Assembly: GCA_910584075.1 (NCBI GenBank)
Contig: CAJTZI010000043.1
Span: 1 to 17,412 of the forward strand
Reading direction: 5' to 3'
From: an uncultured Oscillibacter sp.
Lineage (GTDB): Bacteria; Bacillota; Clostridia; Oscillospirales; Oscillospiraceae
DNA: 17,412 nucleotides
Shown here: piece by piece, positions 5,273 to 12,793 of the stretch
How positions within the stretch are numbered: position 1 is the first letter of the stretch
Layout: each line of letters starts with the position of its first letter
Translations under genes and position numbers: made by a program
The notes under the pieces: generated by a model
Told to the model about the DNA's origin: nothing
The model's database searches: none
The model's input: the letters and a program-made list of their open reading frames with translations, nothing else

Positions 5273-5301
5273 AGTATATGTCATTTTTCATTGAAAGTCA
5301 A
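5273..5301 (-). promoter_or_regulatory. Sigma-A promoter of the minus-strand cassette
   Basis: Minus strand: -35 TTGACT (5301-5296), 17-base spacer, -10 TATACT (5278-5273). Each box differs from consensus at one position and the spacing is optimal. The -35 box lies 3 bases from the tape measure ribosome site on the other strand, so polymerase binding here could interfere with the late message. Confidence 0.75.
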
Positions 5302-5318
5302 CGGAAAGGAGGACAATT

Positions 5319-7412
5319 ATGCCGGAAACATCTATTGTTATCACAGCAACAGATCATTTTTCCGCCGCTATTGGAAAGATGCGAGATTTCAGCAAGGGGT
5401 TTTCCAAAGATCTGGATGGGATGCAAAAAAAGCTGAATGAACTCAACAAGACTAAATCCACACTGAAAGTCAATACGGACAAGGCCCGGCAGGAACTCAG
5501 AGCTGCGGAAAAGCAATTCTCGGAAACAAGAGATGTGATTGATGAGCTGATTTTACAAGGAAAACAGCTTACCTTTGAGGAGGCCCGACGGAATCTGTCA
5601 CTAGTTGCAAAGGAAGCGTCTAACGTTGAGAAGCAGATGCTGAAGACTGGAAAGGCGTTTAGTAAGACAGATAATACAGCCACAGGTGGAATGTCTGGTG
5701 CACAATCTCTTTTAAATGGGTTCGCGAGTAGTGGAATAGCCAACATGGCCAACGGCTTAATCCAAAATGCTGCGAACACATGGATAAGTAGTGCCTTTGG
5801 TTCAGAAATAGGCAGCGTATTCTCTTCAACACTTTCCTCTGTAGCCAGTGGTGCCGCAATTGGGAGCATGATCGCACCCGGTATTGGAACCGCTATCGGT
5901 GCAGCTGCGGGTGGACTTCTTGGCGCGGCGAGCGGAGGGCTAGCTATCCAGGAACAGCGCGACGACGCGTTCAAGAGCTATGTACAAGATGCCTACGAGG
6001 GCCAGATGTCGGCGCAGGAGACCTCCCTGACCAGCGGCTCCGCGCTGGCGGCACAGCGGGAGACGGACCGGATCTCCTTTGAGACGTTGTTCCGCCGGGG
6101 CGGCGTGGAGGATATGGGGATCGTGGAGACTTATCTCTCCAACCTGGTAGAGATGGCAAACAGCACGCCGTTCCTCTACGGCGATCTGACGGCCATGAGC
6201 AAGACCCTGGCGACCTACGGGTACAGCGCCCAGGCGGATCAGGCAAAGACACTGTCCGGAGAGAAGGACTACAACTACATCCTGGACGTTCTGGAGACCA
6301 TCGGCGACGCCGGGGCGGCGCTGGGGCAGACCACCGGCGACATGGAGGCCATGGCCACGGCCATCGGGCGGATGAAGTCCAGTAACAAGGCCACGCTGGA
6401 GTACCTGAACATCCTCAACGACCGGGGCATCGGCGCGGTGGGGATGCTGGCGGAGGCCAGGGGCGTGGACCAAGGGACCATGTACGACATGATCTCCAAG
6501 GGTCAGGTCTCCGGCCAGGAGGCGGCGGAGATCATCCTCCAGGCCATGACGGACAGCTTTTCCGGGTCCATGCTGGCCCAGTCCAGGACCTTCTCCGGTC
6601 TGACCTCCACAGTGGAAGGCCTGAGTCAGGAACTGGACAACGCCATGGGCCAGGGCTACAACGAGGGCCGCATGAAGGGGCTGACGGCGCAGAGGGACTG
6701 GCTCTCCGGGGAGAGCGGCGAGGCCGTCATGGAGGCCAACAAGGCCATCGGCGCGTGGAAAGCGGAACTGGAGAACAGCAAAGAGCAGTACATCCGGGAC
6801 GCAGTGGACGCCATGATGAAAACCGAGGAGTACCGGACCGCCCAGGACACTGGAGACGCCGCGGAGATGGGACGGCTCATCATGGAGGCCAAGGTGCAGG
6901 GCATGAACGAGTACAACGCCAGCGAGGGCGCGCAGCTGGCCCTGGAGTCGGAGAAATCTCTGGTAGAGGCCATCCGGAGCGATACCAGCCTGGACTCGGA
7001 CTACTGGGACGCCGGATATGAGAAGGGCCAGTGGTTTACCAAGGGACTGGCGGCGGCCATGGGAGAGGGCAAGTACTTCGTAAAGGCGGACATAGACCAG
7101 GAGACTGGACTCACAGTCTATACCGATTCCTATGGCTTCGCGGCGGACTCCATGCTGGTGGACCCCGGCGGAGCCGGCGGCCTGCGCAAGCCGGGCTACG
7201 CCTACGGGCTGGACTATGTGCCCTACGACAACTTCCCCGCCCTGCTCCACCAGGGGGAGCGGGTACAGACGGCGGCGGAGGCCAGGGGCGAACGGGTGGC
7301 GCCGTCCGTCACCATCACCGGAAACAATTTCACCATCCGCGAGGAGGCGGACGTGACGCGGGTGGCCTCGGAGCTGCTGGCCCAGATGGAGCTGGCGGGG
7401 ATGCGGGGCTAG
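5319..7412 (+). CDS. Tail tape measure protein
   Basis: 697 residues. Residues ~18-112 are charged and helical, probably coiled coil; ~160-210 form a glycine/alanine-rich hydrophobic region (GAAIGSMIAPGIGTAIGAAA) expected to insert in or cross the membrane during DNA entry; ~255-450 carry the tape-measure domain pattern (LVEMANSTPFLYGDLTAMSK, LGQTTGDMEAMATAIGRMKS); near the C-terminus ALLHQGERV is a motif often seen in these proteins. It sets tail length and is ejected on infection. AAAGGAGG precedes ATG 5319. Length suggests a fairly short tail. The first ~210 codons are clearly less GC-rich than the rest, with a change near 5945, suggesting recombination inside the gene. Confidence 0.9.
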   Translation: MPETSIVITATDHFSAAIGKMRDFSKGFSKDLDGMQKKLNELNKTKSTLKVNTDKARQELRAAEKQFSETRDVIDELILQGKQLTFEEARRNLSLVAKEASNVEKQMLKTGKAFSKTDNTATGGMSGAQSLLNGFASSGIANMANGLIQNAANTWISSAFGSEIGSVFSSTLSSVASGAAIGSMIAPGIGTAIGAAAGGLLGAASGGLAIQEQRDDAFKSYVQDAYEGQMSAQETSLTSGSALAAQRETDRISFETLFRRGGVEDMGIVETYLSNLVEMANSTPFLYGDLTAMSKTLATYGYSAQADQAKTLSGEKDYNYILDVLETIGDAGAALGQTTGDMEAMATAIGRMKSSNKATLEYLNILNDRGIGAVGMLAEARGVDQGTMYDMISKGQVSGQEAAEIILQAMTDSFSGSMLAQSRTFSGLTSTVEGLSQELDNAMGQGYNEGRMKGLTAQRDWLSGESGEAVMEANKAIGAWKAELENSKEQYIRDAVDAMMKTEEYRTAQDTGDAAEMGRLIMEAKVQGMNEYNASEGAQLALESEKSLVEAIRSDTSLDSDYWDAGYEKGQWFTKGLAAAMGEGKYFVKADIDQETGLTVYTDSYGFAADSMLVDPGGAGGLRKPGYAYGLDYVPYDNFPALLHQGERVQTAAEARGERVAPSVTITGNNFTIREEADVTRVASELLAQMELAGMRG

Positions 7413-7428
7413 GAAGGAGGGACGCGGT

Positions 7429-8091
7429 ATTCAATTCTGTTTTATTCGGGACCATGTATCCCTGGTGATGCCGGTGACGCCGGGGAGCTACCAGTGGAGC
7501 AGCGGGAAGCGGATGGAGACCATCAATATCAGTGAGCTGGGGGACGTGTACCGCCCCGGCGGGCGGACCCGGTTCTCCGGCAGCTTTGACTTCCTCCTCC
7601 CCGCCCAGGCGTACCCCTGGATGGAGACGGGGGCGCGGGCGGACCCGCAGTACTACCTGGACTACCTGACTGCCTGGGCCCAGGACAGCAAACCTGTCCG
7701 GCTGGTGATCACCGGCACGGAGGTCAACGCCCTGGTGTATCTGGAGGAGGTCACCCAGGGGGAGCAGGACGGCACCGGGGACCGCTATGTCACCGTGTCC
7801 GTCCGGGAGCATGAGGCCCTGGAGGCGGCGGAGACGGCCAATCCCAACGGGAACACCCAGAACACGTCCCGGCCGTCGGGGACCACGGCGGGCGGCGAGC
7901 GGGAGCAGTCCTGCACCATCGCGCGGGGAGATACCCTCTCCATCATCTGCCGGCGGTACTACGGGCGGTCCACCGCCAGATACTACAACGCTCTGGCGCA
8001 GTTCAACGGCATCAAAAACCCGCATCTGATCCATCCGGGGACCACGATCCGTATTCCGCCGGAGAGCGTGCTGCTGGGGGTGTCCGGATGA
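7429..8091 (+). CDS. LysM-containing baseplate/tail protein (XkdP-like), probable ATT start
   Basis: 220 residues if started at ATT 7429. The N-terminal region (IRDHVSLVMPVTPGSYQW) and INISELGDVYRPGG resemble XkdP-like tail proteins, which have a short strand before the LPV.P motif; residues ~162-211 form a LysM domain (CTIARGDTLSIICRRYYG ... NPHLIHPGTTIRIP) that binds peptidoglycan. It links tail tip and cell wall. AAGGAGG (7414-7420) lies 8 bases before ATT 7429. The nearest standard codon, GTG 7465, has no good ribosome site and would remove the conserved first strand. It ends with a 4-base ATGA overlap with the hub gene. Confidence 0.8.
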   Translation: MQFCFIRDHVSLVMPVTPGSYQWSSGKRMETINISELGDVYRPGGRTRFSGSFDFLLPAQAYPWMETGARADPQYYLDYLTAWAQDSKPVRLVITGTEVNALVYLEEVTQGEQDGTGDRYVTVSVREHEALEAAETANPNGNTQNTSRPSGTTAGGEREQSCTIARGDTLSIICRRYYGRSTARYYNALAQFNGIKNPHLIHPGTTIRIPPESVLLGVSG

Positions 8092-9068
8092 GGGTGCTTC
8101 TGACCCAGGGTTCCGGCACCCGGGACATTACGCGCCTGATGACCTCCTGGACCTGGTCCGGGGACAAGATGTCCCTCTCCCGGCAGCTGGCGGGGGAGAT
8201 CGTCTCCATCGGGCACAGCGGCCTGCCTGTGCCGGAGCTTGGAAATCTGGTGACCATGGAGGAGGACGGGGAGCGGCTGTTTGTGGGCGTTGTCCTGCTG
8301 CGGAGCCTGGGGAGCGAGAGCAGCACCATGTCCTTCACCGCCTTTGACTACGGGTATTATTTACAGCAGAACGACGGAACGTATAAGTTCACCGGCGCGC
8401 CGGCGGAGGCGCAGACGGAGATGGTCTGCCGGGACCGGGGAATCCCGGTGGCGGCGCTGCCGCATACCGGCGTGGCGCTGCGGCGGAAGTTCGCCGGGGT
8501 GCGTCTGAACCAGATCATCGCCACCGCCTGGACCCTGGCCAGTGAGCGGACCGGGAAGGCCTATGCCGTCCGGTACACGCCGGAAGGGCTGCTGGTGAAG
8601 GAGCGGGACGCCAATGGCTCCAGCCTGGTATTGAAAGCCTCCTCTAATCTGATGGACGCCACGACCAAGGAGGACGCCTCTCGGATGGTGAACAGCGTGG
8701 CTATCTATGACACCAACGGAAACTTCCTCCGCAGGGCGGGAGACAGCGAGGCGCAGCGGCTTTACGGCGTTATGGAGCGGCACATCACCCAGCAGGAGGG
8801 CAAGGAGGCCGACGCGGCCGCCAGCGCCGGGAAGCTCCTGGAGGATGGGCGGCCGCAGAAGACGGTGACGGTCAATGTGCTGGGAGACGTCTCTTTGCTG
8901 ACCGGGGAGACCGTGGTGGTCCGGGAGGCCAAAACCGGGCTTGCCGGGGTGTTCTGGATCGACGCCGACGTCCACACCTGGAAGAACAACAACTACTATG
9001 CGAAGCTGACGCTGAACTGCCGGAATGTGATGGCCGCGGCGTCGGCGGGAAGCGCCTCTTTTTCTTGA
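8088..9068 (+). CDS. Baseplate hub protein (XkdQ-like / gpD family)
   Basis: 326 residues. The pattern is that of the XkdQ/late-control-D hub: N-terminal strand with DITRLMTSWTWSGDKMSLSR, GNLVTMEEDGERLFVGVVL in the first barrel, FTAFDYGYYLQQND as the family hallmark around residue 85-98, then the inserted domain with RDANGSSLVLKASSNLMDA and C-terminal barrel TVNVLGDVSLLTGETVVVRE, ending WKNNNYYAKLTLNC. A trimer of this protein forms the central hub under the tube. It is coupled to the preceding LysM gene by an ATGA overlap. Its stop codon lies inside a large palindrome (9055-9080). Confidence 0.9.
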   Translation: MRVLLTQGSGTRDITRLMTSWTWSGDKMSLSRQLAGEIVSIGHSGLPVPELGNLVTMEEDGERLFVGVVLLRSLGSESSTMSFTAFDYGYYLQQNDGTYKFTGAPAEAQTEMVCRDRGIPVAALPHTGVALRRKFAGVRLNQIIATAWTLASERTGKAYAVRYTPEGLLVKERDANGSSLVLKASSNLMDATTKEDASRMVNSVAIYDTNGNFLRRAGDSEAQRLYGVMERHITQQEGKEADAAASAGKLLEDGRPQKTVTVNVLGDVSLLTGETVVVREAKTGLAGVFWIDADVHTWKNNNYYAKLTLNCRNVMAAASAGSASFS

Positions 9069-9080
9069 AAGAAAAAGAGG
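9055..9080. repeat. 26-base palindrome over the hub gene stop codon
   Basis: CCTCTTTTTCTT (9055-9066), GA, then its exact reverse complement (9069-9080). The TGA stop codon is 9066-9068. It lies at the start of an 99-base gap that has no gene; the gap ends at the ribosome site of the next gene. It is not followed by a T tract. It may be an interspersed repeat of the host genome or a processing site (inference). Confidence 0.7.
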
Positions 9081-9167
9081 GAAAAAGAACTTTCACGCGC
9101 TCTGAGGCTCTGGCAATCAACCTGGTTCGCCGCACGGCAACGGGGCGCGTTCAAGATTGGAGGAATT

Positions 9168-9644
9168 ATGAGCGAGCAAGACGCGAGAGATCCCTTTCTC
9201 GGTCTGAATGAGCATATCCGGGGGCAGGCCCGGGGAGAGGTTCCAACGTATTACGCTGTGGGAAAGGTGTTGTCAACGAACCCTCTCGCCATCCGGGCGG
9301 ATGGAATGGATCTGGATCTGGAGGACCTGTATGTGGCGGAGCACCTGACCGCGGGGTGGAAGGAGACTTTGACCGGGCTGAAATGGCCGGTGACGTCGAA
9401 GCTCCCGGAGAAGGTATTTTATGGGCAGCACCTGTGCGCTTACTCAGGATTGTATGTCTCAAACCCTGTGACCCGCCCGGAGGAGACGGTGGAGGGCGAG
9501 ACTGCGGAGACCGCCCCCGTCACCCATGGGGCGCTGCTGAAGGCGGGAGACCGGGTTCTGCTTCTGCGGTCGCCGGACGGACAGACCTACTACCTGCTGG
9601 AGAGGCTGGTGAAGACGTATTATGAGCCTGTTTCCGCTGATTGA
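9168..9644 (+). CDS. Baseplate protein (DUF2577/XkdR-like)
   Basis: 158 residues. It has the DUF2577 pattern: a central barrel strand KVLSTNPLAIRADGMDLD around 35-52, and a C-terminal LKAGDRVLLLRSPDGQTYYL segment around 125-145 that is the clearest mark of the family. A DUF2577 protein lies between the hub and the gp25-like protein in PBSX-type baseplates. ATG 9168 has TTGGAGG at normal spacing. A middle segment (P..VEGETAETAP) is low complexity and probably a loop. It overlaps the next gene by 23 bases. Confidence 0.8.
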   Translation: MSEQDARDPFLGLNEHIRGQARGEVPTYYAVGKVLSTNPLAIRADGMDLDLEDLYVAEHLTAGWKETLTGLKWPVTSKLPEKVFYGQHLCAYSGLYVSNPVTRPEETVEGETAETAPVTHGALLKAGDRVLLLRSPDGQTYYLLERLVKTYYEPVSAD

Positions 9645-10059
9645 CGCGCCGGAGGCCGGGGCGTCCGTATCTGGAGGGCTGCCGCTGTACCGGGAGACGG
9701 ACTGGAATTTCCGGACCAACCGCCCCGTGTGGCGGAGCGGAAATCCCGTCTTTGTCACCGGCGCCAGGGCAGTGCTGGTCTGGGCCTGGAATACCCTGCA
9801 CACGGAGCGGTTTGCCCACGATGTGTTCAGCGCCGGCTACGGGCCGGAGTTCTCCGCCCTCTTGGGTCAGTCCTACACGGAGGAGGTCCGGCAGTCGGAG
9901 GCGATCCGGGTGATCCGGGAGACACTTCGGGTGAATCCCTACATCACGGACGTCACTCAGGTGGGACTCTCCCTTGAGGGATCCCGCCTGCATATGCGAT
10001 TCAAAATGACGACAGTTTACGGGGAGGTGAATATGGATGGCTGTGACATCACCTTATGA
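9622..10059 (+). CDS. Baseplate wedge protein (DUF2634/XkdS, gp25-like)
   Basis: 145 residues. DUF2634 pattern: TDWNFRTNRPVWRSGNPVFV near the N-terminus, then VLVWAWNTLHTERFAHDVFS and a YGPEFSALLG segment, and VIRETLRVNPYITDVTQV, a hallmark of gp25-like wedge proteins. It joins the sheath and hub to the baseplate J wedge. The gene overlaps both neighbours by 23 bases; GGAGAGG lies about 16 bases before the ATG, so start efficiency probably depends on coupled translation from the DUF2577 gene. Confidence 0.85.
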   Translation: MSLFPLIDAPEAGASVSGGLPLYRETDWNFRTNRPVWRSGNPVFVTGARAVLVWAWNTLHTERFAHDVFSAGYGPEFSALLGQSYTEEVRQSEAIRVIRETLRVNPYITDVTQVGLSLEGSRLHMRFKMTTVYGEVNMDGCDITL

Positions 10060-11131
10060 CGGCGTCACGCCGGAGCGCATCAAGGAGGAGATGCTGGCGG
10101 ACCTGAAGGTGAAGGGCGCGGACATCGACACCCGGGAGGGATCCTATGCCAACATCCTGGTCAGTGCGGCGGCCTACCAGATGTTCAAGCTGTACCAGCA
10201 GTTTCCGAGGCTGCTGTCCATGGCGTTTCCGGATGAGACCGCCGGGGAGTACATCGACAGACACGCGGCGCAGATCGGCATGGTGCGGACGCCCGGGCAG
10301 AAAGCCACGGTGCCAATTGTCTTCACCGGGGTGGACGGCACTTATATCCCCGCGGGGACGGTCCTCTACACGCCGGAGATCGGGCTGCGGTACGCCACCA
10401 TGGAGGACGTGAGCATCTCCGGCGGGATCGCGCGGGTGAGAGCCGCCGCTGCGGAGATTGGCGCGGACTACAATCTGCCGGCAGGCTATATCACCGCCAT
10501 GTATGTCAACATCGCCGGCGTGGCCGGGGTGACAAATCCGGAGGCGGCCACCGGCGGCGTGGATGTGGAGAGCGACGCGGACTTCTACGCCCGGTATCAC
10601 GACCGGCGGACCCTGCCCATCACCTCCGGCAATAAGAACCACTATATCACCTGGGCCACGGAGGTCACCGGCGTGGCCTATGCCAGCTGCATCCCCCTCT
10701 GGAATGGGAACGGCACGGTGAAGGTGGTCATCGGCGGCCCTAATCGGGGTGCTGTGGATGAGACTATCCGCGCCGCCTGTGCCGCCCACATTGAGGCCGA
10801 GCGGCCCATCGGCGCCACGGTGACGGTGGTCAGCGTGGCGGAGCGGGAGGTCCCTCTGGCGGCCTCTGTGACATTGGTGGAGGGCTTCACCGCCGGGCAG
10901 GTGGAAGACCAGCTGGAGGCGGCGGTCAACGAACTGCTGACCGGTCAGGAGTTCGGCGAGGAGGTTGTGATCCCCTTCAGCCGCTTCCTGGCCTGCCTGC
11001 TGCGCTGTCCCGGCGTGGCGGATTACAGCGCCTTTACCGTGGACGGCGGGACGGCCGCCATGACGCTCCATCCGGAGGACGCTGCGGTGGTGGGGCCGGT
11101 CTCTATCGTCCGGACGGGAGGCGGCGCATGA
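10037..11131 (+). CDS. Baseplate J family protein (XkdT-like)
   Basis: 364 residues, usual for the family. The N-terminal helix (PERIKEEMLADLKVKGADID) and the motif REGSYANILVSAAAYQMFKL are typical, followed by the ETAGEYIDRHAAQIGM segment, a beta-rich centre with PIVFTGVDGTYIPAGTVLYT, and C-terminal ITSGNKNHYITWATEVTGV. Baseplate J (P2 gpJ, T4 gp6 type) forms the wedge ring that triggers sheath contraction. GGGGAGGTGA lies 6 bases before ATG 10037. It overlaps the DUF2634 gene by 23 bases and the next by 4 (ATGA). Confidence 0.92.
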   Translation: MAVTSPYDGVTPERIKEEMLADLKVKGADIDTREGSYANILVSAAAYQMFKLYQQFPRLLSMAFPDETAGEYIDRHAAQIGMVRTPGQKATVPIVFTGVDGTYIPAGTVLYTPEIGLRYATMEDVSISGGIARVRAAAAEIGADYNLPAGYITAMYVNIAGVAGVTNPEAATGGVDVESDADFYARYHDRRTLPITSGNKNHYITWATEVTGVAYASCIPLWNGNGTVKVVIGGPNRGAVDETIRAACAAHIEAERPIGATVTVVSVAEREVPLAASVTLVEGFTAGQVEDQLEAAVNELLTGQEFGEEVVIPFSRFLACLLRCPGVADYSAFTVDGGTAAMTLHPEDAAVVGPVSIVRTGGGA

Positions 11132-11826
11132 GGGCACTGCCAGGTTGTCATGGGGGCTGCTCCGAGTGCCTGACTGCCACTGCGCTGGCCCCCTTCAAAT
11201 CGGCAGGCCTGGTGACCGCGGATGGGAAGCGGTTCCTCTGCCTGGACAGCCGGAGGGAGCGGGCCGCCCTGCCGAAACGGGAGCGGGTGCCGGATTACCA
11301 CTATAACTGTCCAGAGAGCGCGGCGCTGATCGAGGCCCTGACCGCCGCCAGCCTGGAGGTAAAGACGGCCTTTGCCTGTATGACGGATCAGTTCTTTGTG
11401 AGTACGGCCACCTGGGGTCTGAGTCTATGGGAGGCGCAGGTGGGGATTAGGACGGATGAATCCCTGTCTCTGGCTGTTCGCCGGGCCGCCGTTCAGCGTC
11501 AGCTGGTAGCCAATGGCAACACCACGGAGGAGATGGTCCGGGAGCTGGCGGAGACCATGACCGGGTACCAGGCCAGGGTTGTGATCAACGACGATTACAG
11601 CTTCTCCCTGGAGTTTCTGGGAGTGAGGACGGAGCTGGTGGATATCGACGTGTCGGAGATCCGGGCCATTGTGGAACAGATCAAGCCGGCCCACCTGTGT
11701 TTCATCATCTCCGGCCCAACCTGGGCGGACGTGGAGAGCACAGGATTGACCTGGCAGTGGTTTGAAGACCATCCCGCCACCTGGGAGGAATTTGAGGCAA
11801 AATTCTGTATTCACGGAGAGGAGTGA
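11128..11826 (+). CDS. Baseplate/tail fibre adaptor (DUF2313, XkdU/YmfQ-like) with Cys-rich N-terminal extension
   Basis: 232 residues. From about residue 55 it matches DUF2313: VPDYHYNCPESAALIEALTA, then MTDQFFVSTATWGLSLWE with the FFV.TATWGL.LWE hallmark, and a C-terminal beta part ending EQIKPAHLCFII. This protein connects the baseplate J wedge with the tail fibres. The usual proteins start close to the LP.YY motif; here about 50 residues precede it, opening MRALPGCHGGCSEC (CxxxCxxC pattern) and containing KRFLCLDSRRERAAL. ATG 11128 overlaps the previous stop and has GGGAGG upstream, so the extension is probably translated. An internal GTG at the V of VPDY is a weaker alternative start. 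Confidence 0.85.
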   Translation: MRALPGCHGGCSECLTATALAPFKSAGLVTADGKRFLCLDSRRERAALPKRERVPDYHYNCPESAALIEALTAASLEVKTAFACMTDQFFVSTATWGLSLWEAQVGIRTDESLSLAVRRAAVQRQLVANGNTTEEMVRELAETMTGYQARVVINDDYSFSLEFLGVRTELVDIDVSEIRAIVEQIKPAHLCFIISGPTWADVESTGLTWQWFEDHPATWEEFEAKFCIHGEE

Positions 11827-11827
11827 A

Positions 11828-12778
11828 GTGACCACCATGGACGAATATAGCAGTATTTTTACCGGCCCGCAGATTGACAGAGCCGTGGGGATAGTACGGG
11901 AGAAGGAGTCCTCTTGGGATGGTAAGCAGGCTCCGCTTACCGGCGAGCCCGGTCAGGTGGTTGGTTTCGATGAACAGGGCCGGCCGGCGCCCCAGGCGGA
12001 GGGGGTGCCCAAGACCCGGACGGTAAATGGGAAACCGCTGGAGGAGGATATATCCCTGACAGCAGAGGATGTTGGGGCCGCTGGGGCCGGCCACACCCAC
12101 ACTGCGGAGGAGGTGGGTGCGGTTCCTGCGGGCCGAAGTATCAACGGGAAACCGCTGAGCGAGGACATTACCCTGACGGCGGACGATGTGGGCGCGGCAG
12201 CAGTTGGCCACAGACACTCGGCGGAGGATGCGGGCGCACGGCCCTCTACGTGGACGCCTACGGCGGAAGAGGTGGGTGCGGTTCCTGCGGGCCGGAGTAT
12301 CAACGGGAAACCGCTGAGCGAGGACATCACCCTGACAGCGGACGATGTGGGCGCGGCACCGGCAAACCATACCCACACATCGGACGGGCTCTCTCAGGAT
12401 GCGGCTGATGACCGTTACCTGAAGCTCTCCGGAGGTGCTCTGACGGGGCCGGTGTCCGTGCAGCCGCCTACATCTGCCAGCAGTCCCGCTACCAAAGAGT
12501 ATGTTGACCGCGGTGCGCCTTTCTGCAAAACCTTCGAAGCTGGCACCTGGTCTTCCGACGGGACGATCTCCATTCCTCAGAGTGAGCATGGGCGGGCTTT
12601 TTCCAATGGGATCGTGCTGATGGATGCCTATATGCTGGTGAGCGGTCGTTATATCAAAACTTGGGCGTCTCAGACGACCTATGCGGTGTTGGAGAGTGAC
12701 AAGTCATTGACCCTGCACTACCCCGGCGCGGAAAATGGCGCGGGGGGATATGCTGGAAAAGTGATCGTGATTGGATAA
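11828..12778 (+). CDS. Tail fibre protein with HxH repeats
   Basis: 316 residues from GTG 11828 (313 from ATG 11837). GGAGAGGAG (11815-11823) fits the GTG better than the ATG. Residues ~60-190 are repeats of a unit NGKPL.EDI.LTA.DVGA followed by H-x-H motifs (H89/H91, H128/H130, H181/H183), as in fibres where paired histidines bind metal inside a trimeric shaft. ADDRYLKLSGGALTGPVSV (~193-211) is the common pre-tip motif of phage tail fibres. Residues ~225-316 form an unrecognised distal domain, probably the receptor-binding tip. The gene starts two bases after the DUF2313 stop and would bind to it. Confidence 0.85.
   Translation: MTTMDEYSSIFTGPQIDRAVGIVREKESSWDGKQAPLTGEPGQVVGFDEQGRPAPQAEGVPKTRTVNGKPLEEDISLTAEDVGAAGAGHTHTAEEVGAVPAGRSINGKPLSEDITLTADDVGAAAVGHRHSAEDAGARPSTWTPTAEEVGAVPAGRSINGKPLSEDITLTADDVGAAPANHTHTSDGLSQDAADDRYLKLSGGALTGPVSVQPPTSASSPATKEYVDRGAPFCKTFEAGTWSSDGTISIPQSEHGRAFSNGIVLMDAYMLVSGRYIKTWASQTTYAVLESDKSLTLHYPGAENGAGGYAGKVIVIG
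12110..12199 (+). repeat. Direct repeat copy 1 in the tail fibre gene
   Basis: 90 bases encoding fibre residues 95-124 (unit EVGAVPAGRSINGKPLSEDI and following). By eye it differs from copy 2 (12269-12358) at only three positions, all silent. The offset is 159 bases (53 codons), so unequal exchange would keep the frame. Confidence 0.85.
12269..12358 (+). repeat. Direct repeat copy 2 in the tail fibre gene
   Basis: Second copy of the 90-base unit, encoding fibre residues 148-177. The protein repeat is identical to copy 1. A diverged third unit lies upstream at about 12020-12075 (TVNGKPLEEDISLTAEDVGA), so shaft length has probably changed by duplication. Confidence 0.85.
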
Positions 12779-12793
12779 AAGAGAGGAGCAGCT

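Noticed and set aside
5940..7250. 436-codon open frame on the minus strand
   Set aside because: Shadow of the GC-rich part of the tape measure gene; no ribosome site and non-protein-like composition.
10049..11137. 362-codon open frame on the minus strand
   Set aside because: Exact antisense shadow of baseplate J.
11762..11827. Upstream ATG for the tail fibre gene
   Set aside because: It would overlap the DUF2313 gene by 65 bases with no ribosome site; GTG 11828 or ATG 11837 follows GGAGAGGAG.
12110..12358. Possible CRISPR-like or regulatory repeats
   Set aside because: Only two near copies, lying in frame in a tail fibre gene with silent differences; explained by a protein repeat.
11705..12589. 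294-codon minus-strand frame opposite the tail fibre
   Set aside because: Its repeats only mirror the fibre repeats; no independent evidence of coding.
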